DNA from: Rotaria sordida
Lineage: Eukaryota > Rotifera > Eurotatoria > Philodinida > Philodinidae
Direction: 5' to 3'
Assembly (NCBI GenBank): GCA_905250125.1
Contig: CAJNOL010000551.1
Location: 60,392 to 124,391 of the forward strand
Length of the DNA: 64,000 bases
The position numbers were made by a program, and so were the translations under genes. Below are positions 25,030-39,600 of the stretch, in pieces. Below the pieces are notes generated by a model, which did not search any database, was not told the DNA's origin, and worked only from the letters and a program-made list of their open reading frames with translations. Position 1 is the first letter of the stretch; each line of letters opens with the position of its first letter.

Positions 25030-26380
25030 TCAATCAATTAGCAGGATCTGTCGAATCAATAATTAAACGTTAAATAGGGTGTTGAGGGGTGTGTGTTTCT
25101 GTCTTTTACAAATACTTTTGGAGATCTGTTGCACATATTTTTCGTTTGTTTCGATTTCTTATTTGGATAGAGCATGAAAAATTGCATCGATCAATGTATT
25201 ACACTCATTGGTTTGATATTTCGTTACTGTGTATAACTACGTCAAATTGATCCGAAAAACCAGCTTTTTTGCAATTTCATGAGCATTTGATTTGAAAATT
25301 ATGCAAAGCTCGGTTTTGAACAGCTAATCTAACATAGCTCAGAGAGTAAAAACAATTCTGCATCAAATAGAGTTTGTTTTGAAATTTTCAAACACTTTTC
25401 TAGGTCAGTCGAAGACGAATATCTGAGGTAGCTTTTTATTATCATCATTCGAAAACCAGGTTTTCCTCAATGAAAGTTGCATTTTTTCGGATTTAGACTT
25501 GAAATTCAGAATCATCATCAAATTCTGCATCTGATGAGGTATGATTCAACAGAATTTGAGAAAAAAATTTCGAAATTCCTGAAGTCTCTTGGGGCACCAA
25601 GTACCAGTTGGAAAATGTAGGTGACTTTTTGACAGAAACAATTACCTAATCTACTGAAAATTTAATGTTGACACCGAATATTGAATTCTTTTTAAAAAAT
25701 ACATTTGACAAAAAAATCTCCTTATTGATACTTGTCCTTTTGAATTTCCGCTACCTTACAAATACGGATATTTACATTTTTTGTATTGCTATGATTTTTT
25801 AAAATTTTATTTGGATGAAAAAATTTAGAAAAAACGATCTGACAAAAAAGACATTGTGATTATCATGAATATTAGTGGAAACACTGGAACACCAAAAGGT
25901 TATTTTCTTGAGTTAATAAATTATATATTTAACAATATAGAAATATTCCACAAAGAAAGCGTAGATCATTTTTCACGTTTAGTTTTAAAAAGATCTACAA
26001 TATAGAATTCTTTTTCTTTCTTCTTCTGAGGATTCAACTCTTATATATAAGTATATATTTTATTGCATTGATTTATTTGTTTTATATTAGACAAAAGAAA
26101 ACAATTTTTATTAATCATTGAAAAATCATTCAATTAGTCATAATCAAACTTTGCTTTTCTTTAGAAAGCTAATTATTCATTTGAATACTAATTAATCGAT
26201 GGAAAACTCGATAAAAAAGAAAAGCAATTTTTTACTGAATACTATTCATTAAAGTTGTTCAACTAGAATACTACACCTATAAGTAACCCTGTTGGTAGCT
26301 CCATTTATCTTTCCTAATGATTTAACGGTTATCATAAGAGCCTTTTCTGAATAGAGGTAAATATCCTAGTCTAAACCCTG
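25030..26380. other. Gene-free stretch
   Basis: No ORF, tRNA or clear repeat seen; AT-rich spacer between the WD40 fragment and the word-repeat array. Confidence 0.5.
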
Positions 26381-27115
26381 TCCATCCCTTGATAAGTTCT
26401 GAAAAAATCTTCTAGAAACGTAGATCTCAAGGATCTTGCCAAGTTTTGTTCAGGATTCTATCTCGAATCCTAGTGATTCCTGTTTGCAGTATTTTTCATG
26501 AGTCAACAGGATTCTTTTCAGCATTCGTTCAAGTTTCTGCCAAGATTTTTTTCTAAATCAATCATTCAGGATCTTACCAGATTTCTCTCTCCATCCTACC
26601 TAGCGTCCTCACAGGAATAGCAGATAGGATACTGTAAAGGTTGATGAAATCTTTACTCAGGTACTATTCTGGATCCAGATACGAGGATCCGATCAACAAT
26701 AATAGCTAAACAAGAGGAGGATCTTAACAAGAATACAACAGAACGGTGTAGATGTGGATCTAGATAAGATGAACCAACACACACTTGCACCAATCTCCAT
26801 TCATACCCATACCCACACATCTACACCTTCCTAAAACGTAGTGAATTTTCTAAGATCTCTTGGCTATACGTTTTTTTCAGAATTTAGGGTTTCCTGGGCC
26901 AATTTCTAGTTTTAAATCTAGTGTTAATCTGCTCAGACTCTTGATAGAATCCTGTTTTAAATCTTGCCAGGATCTTGAAATTCTATGACTACGCGCTTTC
27001 GTCAGGACTTAGTCGTTTTCTCAAGAAAAAAGAATAGGTCCTTAAAGGATTCTTATTGGATCCGTTAAGGATCTGAAACTGAAACATTCAGGACTTTCGC
27101 CAGGATAAGATGACG
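26380..27115. repeat. Degenerate AGGATCTTGCCAGGATT-word array
   Basis: About 735 bp in which AAGGATCTTGCCA, CAGGATTC, TTCAGGATCTTACC and GGATCC variants recur irregularly, on both strands. It contains one G-rich hairpin (26745-26827). No coding signal. Confidence 0.55.
26745..26827. repeat. G-rich hairpin, copy 2
   Basis: The left arm GGTGTAGATGTGGAT pairs with the right end CACATCTACACC; the C-rich right arm includes CATACCCATACCCACACATC. Confidence 0.6.
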
Positions 27116-28794
27116 AGTTGCCAATTTGAATAATGAATACGAGTGGAAAAGGTTATATTAATAAAATGGTATAGTTCACAGTAATATTTTATGGTCGATC
27201 AAATTATGAAGGTATTTATTTTTGAAAGAGCGCTGTATCCATATTTGAAAATACCTTTCCCGTCAGAGTATTAATAATTTTTCAATTCATTTCGAATAAA
27301 TTTGGTACAGAGCCATTCAGAAATCTTATGATCAGTTTTTATTCATTTTAAAGTCCTTTCTTTATAGTCAAAGGTCAGATTTCCATGTATCTTCTCTCTG
27401 AGCACATGATATGAGACGCTATCGGGGATTATTTCTCTACAGGACATATTAGGATTTATTAACTGTGTTAATATTTCCTTGCATCCACACTGTAGGTATG
27501 CATGTATGAGAGGAGAAACAAGATAAGATCAATACGTCAATGCAGCCATACTGTAAGGATGTATGTATGGTGGATGAAATGATATGAGATTTATCCCAAA
27601 AGGCAGAGGGACTTATTATAAAATCCCAAAAAATCCCATAAAAACAAGTCCTGGAAGCTGCTGTATCGTATAGAACAAACTGTTAGACTTAAAAGAAATT
27701 TTCTATCAGAAAAAGAGCCTTTATTTGAAATGCAAAATTTATGTTATTTACAGGAAAAAAATCATCCAGGATTTGCTGTAATTTTAGGATGATTTAAATT
27801 ATTGTTTACTTCAAAAGAAAATGCTCAAAATGTTAGAACTTCTATTTTCAGAACAGTAGGACTCGGTAAATTGCACTCTTTGTTATTGTTAAGCTAAGAC
27901 TGAGGGCGTTATTTGAACATCAAAACTCGATTATTCCTCAAGTGGTCAGCTAAAAAGCGCATTTTTTATCGGATGATGGCGTTTCAAAAATGTTCACTGA
28001 ACTTTTCGTTTACGTGTATAAATCCAGCCGCTAGTTCAATGATTGAATTTTTTATAGGTTGATTCGTTTTTTTACGTTATTCTTGTTATGATAACATATC
28101 TAGTAGGCTCATATATGACATTTATTTTTCCGTCAATAGTGTATTTTGAAAAATAGTTATTGATAATTGAACACCCTCTTCAACGTTGTAATGATCTTAG
28201 ACTATCTCTTTACCTCCTGGAGTGATTCCAGAATATATTGGTAAAACAACTAAAACAAACATAATATAAGTCGTTCTAACATGTCAATATTATTGGCAAA
28301 TGAACTTGCAACATGGTCCTTGTTCGGACTACAATATGTGGTACAAATAATGCCGATAAAAGTATTAAAATTTCATGTTTTTTGATATTTCTCAGCATTG
28401 CTACCCATGGCCACTTCATTTGTCAACGTGGTAAAGGACTATAAGAAAATGGATTTCCAGAATAATTCAACGACGAATAATTACTTTTTAAGATATCAAC
28501 CAAGCACTTATAGGACGTAGTTTACAGTCTCAAAAGAAAGCAAGGAAAGTTTGAGAACAGTATCAAACGATAGATAACTGTCTGGAAGTTGAATTCAGAC
28601 ACCAGGCTTCGAAATCGGGCCACCTTCTGGATGTTTCGATTCGGACCGTAGAGGCAAAAAGTTTCTCTTGTACTACTGACTCAATACAGATGAAAACTAA
28701 ATTTCTTTCATAGAGAATAACAGCAGCTTTGAATTTTATTATAAAAATTTTGTTTTGATGGAAATTTTATTATTTATTAATTATTATATATACG
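27116..28794. other. Gene-free stretch with short word repeats
   Basis: About 27.48-27.58 kb repeats GCA(T/G)CCA(C/T)ACTGTA plus TATGTATG twice; 27.60-27.65 kb repeats AAAATCCCA. Nothing coding seen. Confidence 0.5.
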
Positions 28795-28901
28795 TAGGCA
28801 TGCACCAAATCCAAATCCAATCAAACCCAAATCCAAATCTAGTCAAACTCTGTCAAACCAAGAATTTGGGTTTGACTGGATTTGGATTTGGTGTACCCCT
28901 A
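28795..28901. mobile_element. hAT-like MITE, copy 2, near-perfect hairpin
   Basis: A 107-bp hairpin. The left end TAGGCATGCACCAAATCC and the complement of the right end TAGGGGTACACCAAATCC form the TIR; the interior continues as inverted runs of CCAAAT/CAAACC words. Flanks TATATACG and TATACATA match only partly as a target duplication. Confidence 0.6.
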
Positions 28902-29264
28902 TATACATATGGGAGTGCCCAATTAGGTATGTTATCCCAGTTACTTTTTTTCATGCAGCTTCAAGCATTTTTCGGAAAAGCATCATTTTTTGTTTACCAC
29001 TGATAATATATGCACAATGCTGATGATCTATTTTTGTTTGAGCTCTACCTGCCCAGGATAATCATGATTATCAAGGCCTTTTTACAATCATTCAACGAAA
29101 AATTTTTCATATCAGACATAAACACACACTGAAACTTGCTTTGGATTATTTGAATCAATGTTTGATGATAATATAAAAGTTTTATTAAGAACAATTCGTT
29201 GGAAAATTACAGATAATAAATCATATGATCTATTTACGAATAGGATATTTAGTCAAATTAAGAT

Positions 29265-30400
29265 TACTCAAAGCGTAAATAACATGCACAATTTTACTAG
29301 TCTTATATGAATATCAACATGTTCCCTATAAATTCCTTCTAAACTAGTATAGTCTTTAACACGCCGATTTATATTTTCAATAACAGCTCTTGCACTCCAT
29401 ATCATACGATTAAAATCTTTATCTTTAGCTCTTAGATCACCTCCATGAGATTTGTTTTTTTTTGGAGTGATTATGAACTGTTCACGCGCACAACCTTTAT
29501 CGGCGATAATTTAGACATTTTCATTTGTATATTCTAATAATCCTAAGCCTCGCATTATTTATTGTATCATGAACATTACCCGAATAACATTTTGATACAT
29601 GTACTATTTGATAATGAAAATTACAAGCTATTTGTACTTTAAATGCATAATTTGCGGAACTTTTTGCATGGTAAAATGCTTTGCAGTGTTCTAAATCACG
29701 AAGTTCGTGTACAACAATACAAGTCGAATCGACTAATAATATGATATGATTGTGGTCCATGTGGCGTTGTCTTGTTAGCTATACTGACAGGATTTGAAAT
29801 CAATTCTAGACATACATAAAAGTATAGGATATTAATAATTTCGGATAAATAATAATTTACTGAAGATCGACTTAAATGTAACTCTGTTGCAATACAACGT
29901 CGAGAATGATAGTGTTTGAAATAGTACAATATTATTGCACGTAAATTTATGGAAGATATATATGATATAATTAATGCTGTTATATATTTATTTTGTTTTG
30001 TATGCACGATAATTTGTCAATGGTTGTTCACATATAGTGTACAGCTTTTTTACTTGTTCAATATCAAACCCTGTATGCTGTTTACAAGATTCATTATTAC
30101 GGCTCCATTCTGATGATGGACATTGCTCTACAACATACAAATAATGAAATATAATCGAAACCTACTATAGTATATTTTTGTTATATCATGTAATAAAAAA
30201 GATGCTATATTTGAAAGTTAGGCAGATAAATAATACTCGCCAGAATTCATTTTTTGAAATTCTCTTTGAATGATAATTTGTTTCATTTGTTTTTTCTCTC
30301 GAATTTCGACTTCAACTTCTGATTTGCAATAATGACATTTAGTGCAATACCGATAAGAGTTGATATGCAGTCCAGATCTTCCAGCAACAGTACATGTTCA
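29265..30400 (-). pseudogene. Broken PIF/Harbinger-type (DDE_4) transposase
   Basis: Fragments read on the minus strand in the expected order: a CxxC pair region (YCTKCHYCKSE, about 30.32 kb), a helix-turn-helix part (CIATELHLSRSSVNYYL, about 29.85 kb), the first catalytic block VDSTCIVVHELRDLEHC, then FYHAKSSANYAFKVQIACNF and SGNVHD (second Asp), IIADKGC, and ARAVIENINRRVKDYT with the catalytic Glu. The DDE core order is that of the IS5-like DDE_4 superfamily (PIF/Harbinger, including ISL2EU). It is dead: a frameshift lies between VHDTINNA and GLGLLEYT (near 29.54 kb) and a TAA at 29513-29511 precedes IIADKGC. Terminal repeats were not found. Confidence 0.8.
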
Positions 30401-30690
30401 TAATAACATTGAATGGCATTTATTGTAATATTCACATCAATCAGTTACGATAGATTGATATTGAAAACAGTGCCATTTAATACGTGGAATATTCATAATG
30501 ACATGTGACTGGTTATTGATGTCATTATAAAATATATTAGACAAACCAATAGCGTACAAGTAGACATGGGTATTAATGAAGCAAAATCTATCGATTATTA
30601 TGAGAAATAGGGAGTGTTGCTAGGTAACAAAAAAATTGAAAATTTCTTTAATGGGAAAAAAAATCATTTTAAGAAAAGAAATTAAATAAA

Positions 30691-33600
30691 ATGATCAATC
30701 CATCTGCGACAGCTCCTGTTCGAATTTTACCAAATAATAAAGTATATAGACAATTATTTGAAGCACAAGTATGAATTTATTTAAAAATTTAATTTGAAAA
30801 AAATTGAAATTTGTTCTCTTCACCTTTTTTTCCCATCAGGTACAATTAAGTGATGCTTATAATCGAGTACGAAATAACCAATTATCACAATCTGTTAACA
30901 TCACTTCACGTCCAAATGCTGTACCACTTATACGAAATTTCAAACCACATGGTACCTTTATTTACAATATAGAAAAATTCAAATTAACAATTCATAAAAA
31001 ATATCAAGGATAGTTAGAGTAAAATTAAGTTCGTATTCTAGGGGGAATAAATAATAAACAATGAGTAAAAATTACTCAAACATTTTGAATGAGAATTTTG
31101 TACTTTATTAGTATCTATTTTAGTCTATAGTACAGATTTGATAATGAATTTTTTGTACAAAAGAAAAAGGAAGAAGTCAGTTAAAAAGTAATTGAAATGT
31201 TTCGCATGATTCTACTGAATTTAACAATATTATTCTGAAAAATATTATCGATATTACTGACCGAAGGCAATCAATATTTGTGTATGAGTGAGACATGATG
31301 TAAAAATATAAAGAAAAATGTCGACTAAAAAAAGTTTAGGTGTATATAAGAGAGAGTAGACAAGTCTTCTACCCACATTCAGAGATCAGCACTGATTGAC
31401 AATCATCCATTATATTAGTATAAATACATATGCAATGCTCGAAGAACAACATAGGTAAAAGAATGAAACCATCAAAAGAAAAATGCTTGCATCATTCTAT
31501 TTGAGTAATCTCTTATTACTCGTCTTTTTTCCTTATCTACTCTTTACGTTCGATGTTTTTCTTTCTTTCGACTTTTTTCTTTTCTGTGTTTTTTATGGAC
31601 GATACCTGGAGTTTGAGAAAGACAATATGTTTTCTTTTTAACAGAAGACAAAAAGAAATTTTGCTTGTTGGAGAAAGAATGAAAGTTTTACACGATTGAG
31701 AGAGTACCATATTTTCGACTAGAGCAGCCTTCATACTCTTGAGATAAATATTCATAAATTTTATCAAAATTGATAGCTAAAGATTTTCATATGATTTCGT
31801 AGGTTATATAGTCTATTTTCGGATAAACTATAGTTTACTAGTTCAACAAAATTTCATTTATACAACGAATAGTTGTTGATAGACAAGACAAAAATGAAGA
31901 TATCATGTATCTTTATTACATTTCTTCATATTAATATTTCATCTAGCATGAGGAACAGTGCTTCTTTGATGATCGAATTGTCTTTCTCGAAATTCCTGAT
32001 TTGGTTTCGGCTCTCTATTTTGAACTTTAGAAAAAGACAAAGAGATAAACATGGATTTCATAATCTAAACTCATTTTGTATTTTGTTTGTCATTTGAAAA
32101 CTTGAAAATAAAAATATAACTTAGTCATTTTATAATTACATTTTCTCATTTAGAAACACAGAAAAAAAAATGGTTGACAAGTATGTCATTTAGTAATGAT
32201 TCTAGTATTAATCCAATAACAATTTCGTATGATTTTAAAAATCTTTCCTATTCTAAATTGAATTTCGTATCGAATAATTCAGATTTCATGATGAACGAAA
32301 ACGACGTCAAAATGAACGACAACAACAATTAGATGAATTAAAACGTGAAGTTTTTAATTTACCTGATAATATTGAATATAGTTTGTATTTTATATTAAAT
32401 TATTTTGCAATATAATTTTTTTTAAATAGTTGAAACTGAAAAAAATGAAAATATTATTGATGATACTACTAAGAAAGGAAATATAACTGAACGATTAGCA
32501 TCTAATCGAGAAACAAAATATAATCAATTATGGGCGGAACTTTTAGAGAAAATATCTGAAACTAATCAAGTAGTTATTTAAGAAATACAATTCATTAAAA
32601 AAAAAGCCAACAAATTTTTTTAGAATTTATTAATTGAACTTGAAAAAGTCACGCGACAATGTAATACGTATTATGAACAAGGTGATAATGGTAAAAATTA
32701 ATTGAAATTTATTTTCTTTTGTTGCTATTTTGAATTGTTTAATCATTTCATAGAAATTAATGAACATTTACAAAATCTAATTTATCGAAAAGAAATAACA
32801 TCATTAACAATAAAGTCATTTGAATATGCATTTAATGAACTTGATCAATATCTTTCACCACGTCTTTCACAAATTCAAGAATATTGTCAATCAATTGAAG
32901 ATCTTGAATTAGAACGAATTCATAAAGTATGTTTACTATTGTTTAAAAGACAAAATCTCATTTTGTTTTTTTGTTTAAAAATACAATTAGATTCGTGATT
33001 TATTTAAATATTATTCTGATCGTTTATATAGAACACATCATTTATCCGATAAAGATACTGCGTATGAATTAGAAAAACAAGCGAATGTTAGTATTGAAAA
33101 TAACTGAATATAAAAGATTTAAAAAAAAAGAAGAATTTTCTCCATTGAAAATAGGAATTAAATACACACATATTTGATAATCGTCGAATATATGCTGAAC
33201 TTGAAGCAAAATTATTAGGAGGTGAAACTGTTCGGATACATCGATATCAAGCTGAACTTGTTAATTATCAAAACAAATGGAGAGATGCAACATGGATTAT
33301 ACATAAACAAACATGGATGTAAGATAATAATTTCTTTTTTTTCTGGACAGTTTACTCTTTGATTTATTTTTTTCAGTTCAAAATTATCACAATGTAGAGC
33401 AAAATTAGAACCAACAATTTTATCAACATGTGAATCAATTGGTACAGATATTACTACACAAACAAATTTGTTTATAGAGCATATACATAAATTAAAGTAA
33501 TTTAATAATTATTTTAGAATTAAATAATGGATAATTTCTTTATAGTTCATTCGTTCCACCTACATCAACACGTGAAAATGCACAAAAATGGTATAATCAA

Positions 33601-36600
33601 GGTTATGATATAGCTAATAAAATAGTTAATAAACGACAAGCACTCGTTCAGCAAATAAATGAAATTATTAATAATGAAATAAATTTATTAGAAAAAGAAT
33701 CACAATCAATTCGAGTAAAAAAAACCTAATAACAACTATTGAATAAAATATTATTGTTTATTTTAATTTAATAGGAAAAAGTTCTTCATACTCACGTTTA
33801 TAATGAGGAACAATTACAAGCTGCATTTGAACGTGATATTGAACCATTGTTTACAGAGCGAAAACAGTTTTTACAAGAATCAATTCTCAATCGAACTAAG
33901 GTATGAGAGATTTTTGGCGAAGAATCACATGTTTGTATATATAACTGGCTGTGAATTAACAAAGAAAAGATCTAGAATCAAATGTTTTTCATATGGTGAA
34001 ATGCATTAATTTCAGATATGTCGGCTCTAATGTGTTATAAAATAGAGATCGAAGCAAACACCTTTCCGACTTACATTGGGAATAAAAATTCTACTATCTC
34101 TGTTTCAAGTCAAGATAAAAGAACGTTTTGAAATAAGACACTTTTCAAAACCTTCATAAGTATGGAAAAAGATTGAAGACAAATGAATTATCTATGGGAT
34201 AAAACATCAACGATTTTGTATGACTTACTGTTCAACTTTTATTTCAATTTTCGGAACAACTTCTAAAGGATATCTGTAAAAACTGCGGACACTCGGGAAC
34301 TCCGCAAAAGCGGCAGAATCATATAGAGTTTAAAACAAATAGTAAACGGACAGCCGTTGTGGGCTACACGTCTTTGTTTTCAACAGGAAAATATCATTTT
34401 TCGTGGACACGGACACTCATGTTTATTTTGATTTTTACGAATAAAATATGTTTTACAATTAAAGATCAAAGTAACAATGAGTAAATTTTAGGCACTTGTA
34501 AAAACTATGGATATCTACTGTTACCTTCGTTTTAATTGTAAAAGATGATAACAATACTTAGCTTAATGTTTAAGTGTAAAACATCTCGTATAAGTAAAAA
34601 ACAAAGCAAACATGGGTGTCCACAGTTTTTATAGATGCCCACTTATATGTAGAAATGAAATCGGTTAGTTCGAATTGCTCACATTTAAAACTCCTCGTAC
34701 AGTTGCAACAGGTATTCCATTGAAAGTTGTAGAAACCGCATCTACATTTAAGTCGTAGAAAGCTAATTGTTGTAAAGTGTCGAAGTTTTTACAGCCTCGA
34801 ATGATATCATACATTCTATGAGCGACATTCATTCGAAAACAAAAAACTAAAATATATCATTCTCAATGCGTGTCGATCTTTTATGCAATATTCATAATCC
34901 AATGTCTATGAAAGATAGTGTCACATTTATTTATATTCTTTCTTTGAAAGTATGAGTCGATTGCACACACTTTTTAATTAATTATTCTATGAAAATTTTC
35001 TTTCTATCTCTTATTGATTAACTATATAGATGGTCTATGAACAATTAACCAATGTCATGCATGAAATACTTGATCGTCTCTTAATATTCATAAAATCTAT
35101 AGCTGAACAATGGGATGATCATCAAAATCGACTTGAACATGTTACTGTACAATTACTTACTATGATCCAAGAATATCGACGACCACATGATCTTCAAAAT
35201 GAAGTAAAATTTTAGTATTCAAAAAATAAAAAATAAAATAAAATAAAATAAAACAATTTTATTTTATTTCATAGAAAAAATTAACAAAACTTGATTCAAC
35301 TTTGGATGAAATGCGAAGTGCATCAAATGAAACAGCATTAGCACGTCTCTTGAATTCTTCTAATGATCAATTAGAAACTCTCAAAGCAAGGTAATAAGAA
35401 CAAAAAAAACAAATTTAATTTACAAGACTAATTCATAACGTGTCATATGTTATTTAGTTATGCACAATTTTATGATGCAGAACATTCAATTGTAAATAAA
35501 TATTCAGATATGATTGCTGAAGAAGTTAATCGATATAAAAATGAAATGCTTAATTATTTTCATGCTCGACAGATCGATGAAAATAAAATTGATGATCATC
35601 CTTCATCAGTACATCAATATTATACAACATCATTAACACGAACAACTTATGAACTTCAAGGTTATATTAATAATGAATCAGATACTACACAACAAATTAG
35701 TACAAATAATGAAATCGAACAATCAACAAAATCACCAACACAAAGAAGAAATTCAAATACTGTTACACGTTCAGAAGATGTATTAAATGAACAAGATCAA
35801 CCACAAATGCAAACATTTCTAACTGAAAATCCAACATTATATACAGAAACATCAACAGATGAAACAATGGCTATACCATTTTATGAAGCATTTCAAATAC
35901 CATCGAATCTTGTGAATTCTCTTAGGTTTAAGTAAGTTTCATTTTCATTTATTTATTTATTTATTTTGAAAGTTATTTGACTTTTTCTTTTTGTATATTA
36001 GTTTATGTCGAGCTTTTCTTGATTATTATGATCAATGGAAAGAAGAAACAATACGACGAGCTAATGCAATTATGTATTCAAAACATGATGAATTAGATAA
36101 AGAAATGGATTTTCAAATGCATTTACATGAACCAAGACGTGTACGAATCGAAACTGATATACATAATGTCAGAGCAGGTAACATTTAAATTAATATTCGC
36201 TTTATTATTTCATATAAAGACAATAGGCGAATATTTGAACTATTTGAAATTCTTCACCCGCAAAAATAAAGTTAGATGAATAGAAGAGTTTACCGTCCGA
36301 CTTACTTTCTGTTTAAAGCAACAGCTGATAAGTATTCAGAAATGAATAAGCATCATTACAAATTATTTGCTAAAAGAAAACTACAGATTGTTATATCTAA
36401 CAACTACAATAATAAATGGAACTGTGAAAAATATTTAGATTAATAAATTCAATACAATAGTTCTTTATGATATGTTGCATAAGGGTAATCCAGTATACAA
36501 AGCTTGACAGAATACTCAATGGTTTTTTTTAAACCATTAAGTTGAACCAGGAACGGATGGAGCAAAAATTTTGCACTCATTTTCACTTGTTTTTATAGCG

Positions 36601-39600
36601 TTCCAATGCAATATTGTAGAGGCTTTATCCTTATTCTTTTTATTTGTTAGAAAGAGTAAGATATTTACTGCAAATATATATATGCGTAAAAGAATTTGAA
36701 CGGAAATGTTTTCTGACGACTACAAAAACTTTAGAAGAAAAGATATTGAAAAAGTCTTCCGCTGCTTCGGTGATAAATTTTTATTCAAATGTATTTGTTT
36801 GAACTTTTTCATGATTGACTTTTCGATGTTTTTCCAGCAACATAAATATACGACTGTTCATTACAATGAAGGCTTTCATATGATATTAAAATAGTTGCTA
36901 TAATATATAAGAGATTGAACAATAAATACTTTCATTTAAAATTCAATTTGGCATTTATAAAGCAAAAACAAGGTTTTGTCTCACAAGGAAAGCCTTCCAA
37001 GTGTTCAATCGTTTTTGGGTCGAGACTAGGTGCATTATGCGCATCAAAGTAAGTTATGAATACCTTAGGAAGAGTTGGTACCCTTAGCTTATTGCTACGG
37101 TGATATTGCACTTTTGCGATATTTTTTTAAATAAATGCTATGGCTCCTCTAAGAAACGTCAGGAAAACTGTTTTTCGAATTCCACCTTGAAACTTTGTAT
37201 AGAGACAGATCTTAACGAGAATAGCTTCCATGAATGATTCAGATTTTGTCCCTCTTCTTATCCTAAGATACAACTATAGTAATAGTATGTCTTGCACATC
37301 ATACATATAAACCAGTAGATTTAATGTTCTTAGTTCAAGATAGAAGTAAAATCAAAAGACCTGAAACTTTTACAATAAACTACTCCCATCAAGACCTGTC
37401 TCTATAAAAAGTTTCATGTCGAAATTCAAAGATCAGTTTTTCGGATATTTCTGAGGGGACTACAGCATTTATTTAAAAAATACCATACAAGTACAATATC
37501 TCCGTAGCAATAAGCTAACGACGCCAATTCTTTTCAGAGTATTCATAGTTTATTTGGCTCTACATAATTCACATAGTCTTAACTCAAAAGCAATTGAAGG
37601 ACTTTCCTCGTGAATATTTCACAAAGAAGCCCTGTCTTATTTTAAATAATATCGTTTAGTAGAAAACTCAATAAGCTTTCTTTTTCATATAAAAAATTAA
37701 TATCTTCTGATAATTTCTCTTTTGCAGTAGAATTGAGTTGTTCGGTTATGATGACTAGTTACGCAAAAAATTGATGATACCCAAAGATGTGATAAAAGCT
37801 TTGTAAAAAACATCGAATATTTCTTCTATTGATACACTAATAGCACTCTATTCTTACGTTATAAAACTCAGAAAGGAAGAATAAAAATGGAAACCTTTTT
37901 TAATTGAATGAAGTTTTTTTTTCTGAATTCAAAAAAGTTACAAAAAAAGTTTTCCAATACCTTTAGCTCTAAGATTTTTGTAACGTTCGCGAAAGATTTC
38001 CGATCAAATTTTTGCATTAAGCACCCTGCTCTTTCTAACAAACAAAAAAAAACAGGATAATATCTCTACAATATTGTATTGCAACTCTATATTAAAAAAC
38101 AAAAATGAATGCAGAATATCTTGACTCAACATGCTATTCCTAATCGATAAAAAAAGAAAAAGAAAACAAAAAAACTAGTACAATACAATATCAATTATAA
38201 TCAAATTTAAGAGAAAAAACAAACGATCAAATATTAACTATGTTAATTGACCAAAAACTAATCTTTTATCTAACTAATTCTGTTTATTTTGTTCGACTGA
38301 TTTGTTTTATTTTTATTTTTTATTAGCTGAAATTGTTATGCATGACGAACGAGTTGAACGTCATATACGTGGTGTTCAAGAAACATTAGAACAAATTGAT
38401 GCTGATTATGGTCGAATGTTAAAAGACTTTTCTAAATCAATCAGTACTTATAAAGATGATATATTTAATTTAGAACAAGTATTTGTTAATGCAACAACAA
38501 GTAATCGTCTTTTAGCATTACAAGATCGTTTACAAAAACAACGTGATACATTAATGAATAATATACGAGTATCATTAAGAAGTTTTCGTAAACGTTTTGA
38601 TGATTCTATGCAATATTTACGACAAGCAAATGCTAAATTTCGAAAATCATTTAAGTCAGAACATTAGAATAAACAAATATTCTTTAATATCATTTTGTTT
38701 GTATTTTATTTATTTATTATAGAACGTTTTCTGAAGGTGGAAATTTTAGTCGTGATGAAATTGAAATCTATAGAAAAAAACTTGAGAAAACAATATTTCA
38801 AATAGATAAAGCTGAAACAACTATATTAAATGAATTAGAAAAACTTGAAAAAAAACAATTAGACGAAGCATCTAAAATAATGACTCAATTTCAGGAACGG
38901 TAAAACAAAAAGATAACAAAGAAAATCAAAAGAATTAAAACTAATTTAATTGTTTTTCTTTTTCTTTTAAACACTATTTAGTTTTAAAAATCATATGACT
39001 GATTTGCAATTTATTGAATTAACAAATCGATGGATAAGTGAAACACAAGTTAAAATCAAAAGTGAAGTTGCTATTAATAATGAACATGCACAAATGCTTA
39101 AAACACTTATTTTAACATATCAAGCTAAAATTGATTCGATTCTAAATCCAAATTTAGATAAACAAGTAAGAATTTTTTTTATAAGAAAAACAACTTTAAT
39201 GGTACGATCTCCTCCGCTTTTCTGGAGAATGCCACATCAGAAAATTTTGAAATTTTCAGATCAGGTAGATCTTGATGAGTAGAGCAAAAGTTATCACATT
39301 GACTCAAAGTTTTCGATTTCTGTCTTCTATGAGATATTATGACAGAAATGTTCATGGCAGCAGCGTGGAAGATATTTCAAAAATACTATTGTGGCCGCTT
39401 CTTTTTTTTAAGAAGATTGTAAAATTGCATAAATTTGCATCTGATCTGAATATCTACAAGCTCAACAGTCAAAATCGTGGTGAATCTGATGGAGTCAATC
39501 TGACTGTGCTAATGTAGCACAGTGATGGAGAAGATTTTTGAAGAGTTTCTCGCAAAGCATTGCGGTAGCGACAAATTTCCTGCCGCCATAAACATCTTTG

